Under the pieces are notes generated by a model. The model did no database searches. It worked only from the letters and a program-made list of their open reading frames with translations, and was not told where the DNA came from. A stretch of 12,200 nt of DNA from DATATB01 sp036268995 (GTDB lineage Bacteria; Planctomycetota; Planctomycetia; Pirellulales; PNKZ01). Numbering within the stretch: the first letter of the stretch is position 1; every line of letters starts with the position of its first letter. Position numbers and translations under genes: made by a program. Shown here piece by piece: positions 7,950 through 12,200 of the stretch. The stretch spans positions 1 through 12,200 of the forward strand of contig DATATB010000034.1 of NCBI GenBank assembly GCA_036268995.1. The letters run 5' to 3'.

Positions 7950-7979
7950 AGTTTATTCAACCGGGCAGTTCGATGCCAA
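7950..7979 (-). promoter_or_regulatory. Candidate sigma70-type promoter of the vWA composite gene
   Basis: Reading the - strand, TTGGCA (7979-7974, five of six consensus bases) and TAAACT (7955-7950, four of six) are 18 bases apart, about 110 bases upstream of the start codon. The -35 box directly abuts the T-run of the upstream terminator. The -10 box is mediocre, so this is only the best match in the spacer. Confidence 0.35.
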
Positions 7980-7980
7980 G

Positions 7981-8003
7981 AAAAAAAGCCGCAAGAAGCG
8001 GCT
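7981..8003 (-). terminator. Intrinsic terminator (second of two), leftward
   Basis: On the - strand, a stem AGCCGC/GCGGCT with a TTCTT loop runs directly into a stretch of seven T residues, the canonical rho-independent layout. It lies about 140 bases beyond the stop of the acidic secreted protein gene and just before the candidate promoter of the next gene, so it would insulate the two. Confidence 0.75.
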
Positions 8004-8070
8004 GGCGAATGGGCTTTGGCGATTTTGCGGGTCTTGAGGCCAGATGTCGGCTGACTCCGGCTGGCAACAA

Positions 8071-8112
8071 AATCTCCCGCGCCGTCGATTGCGGTAATCG
8101 ACGGCGCGGGAG
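8071..8112 (-). terminator. Perfect 17-bp stem-loop, likely intrinsic terminator (first of two), leftward
   Basis: CTCCCGCGCCGTCGATT (8074-8090) pairs perfectly with 8096-8112 around a five-base loop, GCGGT on the + strand. On the - strand the stem is followed by ATTTTGTTG, a modest U-tract. There is no T-run on the other side, so the signal is directional. It lies about 32 bases past the stop codon of the 8144-9136 gene. A perfect stem this long is more than termination needs, so it might also stabilise the mRNA 3' end or be a dispersed palindrome. Confidence 0.7.
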
Positions 8113-8143
8113 GCGCTCTCTTGATTTCCGAACGCGGGGGGCC

Positions 8144-9136
8144 TTAAATCTCGACCCGACGCGGGTTCCGCCGCTGCGAAGTCCGCGTGTCGCGGCCCGG
8201 GTCGCTGGACGGGCTGGCGGTCTCAGCTTGCGGCCGGTTCGAGACTTCGGGCACTTCGTCCCCTTCCACTGCCAGGTCGCCCAGCTCGCTCCAGGCGTGC
8301 TGCCAGTGGCTCCGCACGCCTACCGCCAGGCGGGCCAACGGACGCACCAGATCCCGCAAAGTGACCGGTTTGGGCGGTCCGATCAGCAGATCCAGGTTCG
8401 CGGGCGGCAGGGGCAGCGAATCGATGACCACCCAGCGGTTCAGGCCAGTGGCCAAGGCACCGTTGGCGGCCGACCACTGGTAGCTGCTGGGCGGGGCCAG
8501 CCGGGCCACCGGCGGCAGCCCGCCTGATGAGCTGCCGGCGGCATTGAGCTGCCAGGCCGCATCTGCGCTGGAGCTCGAATCATTCAGCAACCGCACCAGC
8601 GAATCGCTCACCCGCTCGACGAAGTCGCGAATGGCGCCGGCCGGAAGCTCTTCGGCGTCGGCAATTTCGGCTTCACGAGCCAGGCAATATCGCCGGCGCC
8701 AGGCATCCTGGTCGAAAGCTTGCGGCTCGGGATATTCGGCCAATTCGTTGGCATATTCGAGCTCGTAGTCAATCGCCGAGGACTCGACGCCGGCGTTCTC
8801 GTCGTCCGAGAGGCCGATTTCCTCGTCACCGTTGGACGGCGTTTCTAACTCGTCGATGTCGGGCGCGAAGGCCTGGCAATGCTCGTCGTCCAGCGTGCCG
8901 GCCGAGTCTTCTTCGCCGGCGGTACAGCCATCGTACAGATAATCCGCAGGCCGATCGTAGGCGTACTCGCAGTAACCCTTGTAGGCGTATTCGCACATGT
9001 CCGCCTCTTCGGCGGCCCACGCAGCGGCACCATAGCGGCCGGCCAGGTTATCGCGGTCGGCCGCAAAACCCACGGCGTACAAGCTCGATGCAAATAGAGC
9101 CATCAACAGACAAAGCGCAATGCGCGGGCGTTTCAT
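8144..9136 (-). CDS. Unrecognised acidic secreted protein with Cys/Tyr repeat motif
   Basis: I do not recognise this 330-residue protein. The start at 9136 is chosen because a strong TAGGAGA lies six bases upstream and translation then begins with a clean signal peptide (MKRPRIALCLLMALFASSLYAVGFA, cleavage near 25). The longer in-frame start at 9295 would add 53 Pro/Arg-rich residues ahead of the signal peptide and is unlikely. After export, residues 43-165 are strongly acidic (many Asp/Glu, few Lys). They contain an imperfect duplication, CEYAYKGY then CEYAYDRP, with cysteines at 48, 56, 71, 87 and 151. Residues 165-195 look helical, and 235-285 contain a Pro- and Leu-rich stretch with few charges (SLPLPPANLDLLIGPPKP). 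The C terminus is Ser/Arg-rich and basic. The charge split suggests surface or periplasmic binding to cations or basic partners, which is inference only. It is followed by two terminators and appears monocistronic. Confidence 0.8.
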   Translation of the reverse strand: MKRPRIALCLLMALFASSLYAVGFAADRDNLAGRYGAAAWAAEEADMCEYAYKGYCEYAYDRPADYLYDGCTAGEEDSAGTLDDEHCQAFAPDIDELETPSNGDEEIGLSDDENAGVESSAIDYELEYANELAEYPEPQAFDQDAWRRRYCLAREAEIADAEELPAGAIRDFVERVSDSLVRLLNDSSSSADAAWQLNAAGSSSGGLPPVARLAPPSSYQWSAANGALATGLNRWVVIDSLPLPPANLDLLIGPPKPVTLRDLVRPLARLAVGVRSHWQHAWSELGDLAVEGDEVPEVSNRPQAETASPSSDPGRDTRTSQRRNPRRVEI

Positions 9137-9469
9137 TCCAAGTCTCCTACCCAGGAAGTATGGCGGCCGGCAGCGGGGGCGAACCATCCCGTCGCGCCCA
9201 GCTTCCCAGCCGGATTGCCGCGGGATCAGAGTGCCAGCTAAGGCATGATTGCTGGATAAAGATATCGGAGTGGGGACCATAGGGGCATTAGGCAAATGCT
9301 GTCAGCCGGCAGCTTGCCAGTGCCGTTACATTTTGCCAATCGGCCGCCGCTTGGGCTCGCTCCGACGAAGCGGCTATCGTAACTTGAAGCATCGTCGGGG
9401 GAACCGGCCGCGAGCCAATCCGCTGGGCGACTTGCGGGCCTGGGAAAATGCTTCGGGAAAGTGCAAATC
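9137..9469. other. Divergent intergenic region (promoters expected for both flanking genes)
   Basis: This spacer of about 330 bases separates two divergently transcribed genes, so it should carry a promoter in each direction. I found no convincing -35/-10 pair for either strand. The best rightward pair, TTGGGC near 9351 with TATCGT near 9375, scores poorly. The in-frame extensions into this region from both sides lack coding signatures. No terminator, repeat or RNA structure stood out. Confidence 0.5.
9143..9149 (-). promoter_or_regulatory. Ribosome binding site that decides the start of the acidic secreted protein
   Basis: The - strand reads TAGGAGA six bases before the ATG at 9136-9134. 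No comparable site precedes the upstream in-frame Met at 9295, so the shorter protein with an N-terminal signal peptide is preferred. Confidence 0.8.
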
Positions 9470-10702
9470 ATGCGACGTCAAACGTGCCTGTTATGTGCCT
9501 GCTCGGCCGTGCTGGGCGGTATTTTCGTGCTGGCCTGGAGCGAACTGCAGCCCGGCTGGCCGCAAGCCATCGAAGCACAAGAGTTTCGAGAGAACAGACC
9601 GGGCGGCGCGCGGCCGCGTCAGCGAACCCTGATTCCACCGGCATTGGTGGATCCGGCCCAGCCTGAGGCCGAGAATCCACCGCCTCCGTCAGCCGCGGCG
9701 CCCGATCCCGAGTTGACCCCCGAGGAGCGCGTGAATGTCGCGGTCTACGAAAACGTCAATCGCAGCGTTGTAAACATCAACACCAAGGGGGTTCGCGGCG
9801 AGACTTTTTTCTTGTTCGAAATCCCGTCCGAAGGGGCCGGATCGGGATCGGTAATCGATAAATCCGGCCATATCCTCACCAATTACCATGTCGTCGAAGG
9901 TGCCCGCGAAATCCAGGTGGCCCTGTTCGACGGCAATACTTATGCGGCCGAAATTGTGGGCGAAGACCCTTCGACCGACGTGGCGGTCATCCGCATCAAG
10001 GCCCCGGCGACTTCGCTGTTTCCTGTCGCATTGGGCGATTCGACGCGGCTCAAGGTCGGCCAGCGAGTGTTTGCCATCGGCAACCCCTTCGGTCTGGAGC
10101 GAACGCTGACCACCGGCATTATTTCGAGCCTGAACCGCTCGCTGCCCAGCCGCAACGGCCGGACCATGAAGTCGATCATTCAGATCGACGCGGCGATCAA
10201 TCCGGGCAATTCGGGCGGCCCGCTGCTGGATAGCCATAGCCGCTTGATCGGCATGAACACGGCCATTGCCAGCCGTACCGGTCAGAACACGGGCGTAGGA
10301 TTTGCGATTCCGGTGACGAGCATTGCGCGGGTCGTGCCGCAATTGATTGAAAAAGGCCGCGTCGTACGGCCGGAAATCGGCATCGCCCGGGTCTATCAGA
10401 CCGAGCGCGGTTTGCTGATTGCCACGCTCACGCCCGGCGGCCCGGCCGAGGCAGCCGGCCTGCGCGGACCGCGAATCGTTCGCGAACGGCGACGCCAAGG
10501 ACCGTTCGTTTACGATTCACAAACGCTCGATCGTAAGGCCGCCGATCTGATCGTGGCCGTGGACGGGCAGAAGATTGTTTCGGCCGACGAGTTCTTGTCG
10601 GCCATCGAGAGCAAGCGGCCTGGCGAAGAAGTGACGCTAACGGTCGTGCGCGACGGACACGACACCGCGGTTCGAGTGCGCTTGGGCGAGAGCCAAGACT
10701 GA
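9470..10702 (+). CDS. HtrA/Deg-family trypsin-like serine protease with one PDZ domain
   Basis: The 410-residue product is an exported HtrA/DegP-like protease, a family that degrades or refolds damaged envelope proteins. The ATG at 9470 is preferred over the in-frame GTG at 9461 because GGGAAAG (9455-9461) is then eight bases upstream. Residues 1-37 form a signal peptide or anchor containing three cysteines (CLLCAC). A Pro-rich linker (45-80) precedes the protease domain (about 88-290). The catalytic triad is complete: H140 (TNYHVV), D170 (STDVAVI) and S248 (NPGNSGGP). The oxyanion-site neighbourhood IGNPFGL (203-209) is also present. The PDZ domain (about 302-406) carries a basic, roughly 25-residue insertion at 333-357, between the carboxylate-loop side and the DLIVAVDG strand. 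There is only one PDZ, against two in E. coli DegP/DegQ, so it resembles DegS/HtrA1-type layouts. It is divergent from the acidic protein gene. No clear terminator separates it from the rRNA promoter region. Confidence 0.93.
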   Translation: MRRQTCLLCACSAVLGGIFVLAWSELQPGWPQAIEAQEFRENRPGGARPRQRTLIPPALVDPAQPEAENPPPPSAAAPDPELTPEERVNVAVYENVNRSVVNINTKGVRGETFFLFEIPSEGAGSGSVIDKSGHILTNYHVVEGAREIQVALFDGNTYAAEIVGEDPSTDVAVIRIKAPATSLFPVALGDSTRLKVGQRVFAIGNPFGLERTLTTGIISSLNRSLPSRNGRTMKSIIQIDAAINPGNSGGPLLDSHSRLIGMNTAIASRTGQNTGVGFAIPVTSIARVVPQLIEKGRVVRPEIGIARVYQTERGLLIATLTPGGPAEAAGLRGPRIVRERRRQGPFVYDSQTLDRKAADLIVAVDGQKIVSADEFLSAIESKRPGEEVTLTVVRDGHDTAVRVRLGESQD

Positions 10703-10888
10703 GCGTGTTAAAATGCGATGATCGGGCGAAGCTCGCTGGCGGCAGTGTGCGAAGAAATGCGGGCTTTATGGGCCACGTTTGCGAAAGTGTTCGGAGGCAA
10801 AAATTATCTCGCATCAACCGCTGTTCAGTCAGTGGATGAAGTGCTAGATTAGCTGGTGTCGGCAGCGTGCTGGTGCCAATCGAGCGAG
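10703..10888. other. Spacer between htrA-like gene and rRNA promoter
   Basis: About 190 bases without a recognised function. A 44-codon open frame (10718-10852, + strand) lacks a ribosome binding site and was not accepted. I see no hairpin followed by a T-run that would stop transcription from the protease gene, so readthrough toward the rRNA gene is possible. Confidence 0.45.
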
Positions 10889-10938
10889 CAAGAAAAAAGT
10901 TTTCGCTTGCTTGACACACCAAAGCAAGCCGATAGAAT
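10889..10938 (+). promoter_or_regulatory. 16S rRNA promoter with UP-like A/T tract
   Basis: A perfect -35 box TTGACA (10911-10916) and -10 box TAGAAT (10933-10938, five of six) are 16 bases apart. An A-then-T tract, AAGAAAAAAGTTTTC (10889-10903), lies where an UP element would contact RNA polymerase alpha subunits. Transcription would start near 10945, about 270 bases ahead of mature 16S. The strength and position fit an rRNA promoter. The boxA site downstream supports this. Confidence 0.8.
10905..10929. repeat. 8-bp inverted repeat spanning the -35 box of the rRNA promoter
   Basis: GCTTGCTT (10905-10912) and AAGCAAGC (10922-10929) are perfect inverted copies separated by nine bases. The left arm overlaps the first two bases of the -35 box and the right arm lies in the -35/-10 spacer. 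The arms are 17 bases apart centre to centre, so they face nearly the same side of the helix, as expected for a dimeric regulator site. Whether a protein binds here is unknown. Confidence 0.6.
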
Positions 10939-10944
10939 ACCGAA

Positions 10945-11216
10945 TCCCTGGTGGGAAGCCGGCGACGTGCCAGCAGCCGACCGGGGATTTCTGTTCTTTG
11001 ACAATTTGGTAGCGATCCCAAGTCAATTTATTGGATTGATCAGCCAGCACAAGATTGTGACGGGGGCTGACATTGGCTTCTCTCATGGAGCTGATGGGCA
11101 GTCCTGCTAGATAGCAAACCTTTTGGCAATTGACCCCGGGACGAGAAGCTTGGCCGCAAGGCCGGCTGCTGTTGGGCTGCAAAGCTCGGGAGCTTCGTTT
11201 CGGACATTGATAAAAT
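10945..11216 (+). other. 16S rRNA leader (transcribed spacer)
   Basis: This is the predicted transcribed leader between the rRNA promoter and mature 16S. It contains the boxA site and several small hairpins: TCAAT/ATTGA around 11024, GGCC-GCAA-GGCC at 11152-11163, AAGCT-CGGG-AGCTT at 11182-11195, and a longer-range GAAGCT/AGCTTC pairing (11145-11150 with 11191-11196). No tRNA or open frame was seen. The 3' partner of any RNase III processing stem would lie beyond the window. Confidence 0.6.
10992..11004 (+). promoter_or_regulatory. boxA antitermination site of the rRNA leader
   Basis: TGTTCTTTGACAA matches the bacterial rrn boxA consensus (TGYTCTTTRANAA) at every position. In studied bacteria, boxA RNA recruits NusB/NusE and keeps RNA polymerase from Rho-dependent termination in untranslated rRNA. 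It lies about 47 bases after the predicted transcription start. A confident boxB hairpin was not found. Confidence 0.8.

Positions 11217-11220
<4 letters not shown>
11206..11220 (+). other. Small hairpin at the 16S 5' boundary
   Basis: ATTGAT (11206-11211) and ATCAAT (11215-11220) pair perfectly around an AAA loop, and the right arm overlaps the first bases of mature 16S. It may form transiently in the precursor before processing, or simply reflect A/T-rich sequence. Confidence 0.4.

Positions 11221-12200
<980 letters not shown>

Larger units (their letters stand above)
7839..8143. other. 305-base spacer between two - strand genes
   Basis: This gap holds, in - strand order, the stop-proximal end of the acidic secreted protein gene's transcript, two intrinsic terminators, a candidate promoter and the ribosome binding site of the composite vWA gene (7847-7854). 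A small GC hairpin (GCGCG-CCAG-CGCGC, 7861-7874) sits seven bases upstream of that binding site in the leader. No coding potential was recognised. Paired terminators followed by a promoter indicate that the two - strand genes are separate transcription units. Confidence 0.65.

Noticed and set aside
9137..9295. 53-residue N-terminal extension of the acidic secreted protein
   Set aside because: It would place Pro/Arg-rich sequence ahead of an obvious signal peptide. The Met at 9136 has a strong ribosome binding site at the right distance.
10718..10852. 44-codon open frame after the HtrA-like gene
   Set aside because: No ribosome binding site and no recognisable features. A frame of this length is expected by chance. 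Conservation in relatives would be needed to revive it.
10998..11027. Second TTGACA in the rRNA leader as a possible P2 promoter
   Set aside because: It is part of the boxA sequence, and no -10-like hexamer lies at 16-18 bases downstream.

Overview
The window comes from a planctomycete, most likely of the order Pirellulales. The clearest evidence is the 5' two thirds of a 16S rRNA gene at the right edge. It contains exact target sites for the planctomycete probes PLA46 and PLA886, and for EUB338-II, the variant probe designed for this group. The protein-coding part agrees: GC-rich DNA, signal peptides on most products, and a giant envelope protein built from modules that recur in this phylum.

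Layout, left to right. (1) The 3' end of a glycogen-debranching-type alpha-1,6-glucosidase gene, + strand, 1-824. (2) A spacer with a good sigma70-type promoter (855-883), then a tight two-gene unit: an S41 C-terminal processing protease (1047-2594) and the tRNA t6A37 synthesis enzyme TsaD (2601-3644). (3) On the - strand, convergent with tsaD, a 1372-residue composite protein (3720-7838). It has a von Willebrand A domain with an intact metal site, TPR-like and coiled-coil segments, a secretin/STN-like domain, a Gly/Met hinge, a DUF2135/YfaP-like domain and a secretin-like C-terminal motif. (4) A 305-base spacer with two leftward intrinsic terminators and a candidate promoter. (5) A second - strand gene (8144-9136) for an unrecognised acidic, Cys/Tyr-containing secreted protein. 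(6) A divergent spacer, then a trypsin-like HtrA/Deg protease with one PDZ domain (9470-10702, + strand). (7) A spacer of about 500 bases holding the rRNA promoter, boxA antitermination site and leader, then 16S rRNA from about 11217, cut off by the window end.

The genes do not form one pathway. Glycogen/maltodextrin breakdown, tRNA modification and rRNA are housekeeping functions. The S41 and HtrA proteases, the vWA composite protein and the acidic secreted protein are all predicted to act outside the cytoplasm, so the middle of the window is rich in envelope functions. No mobile elements, CRISPR arrays, tRNAs or phage genes were seen. The best candidates for something undescribed are the vWA/STN/DUF2135 composite, the acidic secreted protein with its duplicated Cys-Tyr motif, and a perfect dyad laid over the -35 box of the 16S promoter. 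All domain calls come from reading motifs by eye, not from profile searches.
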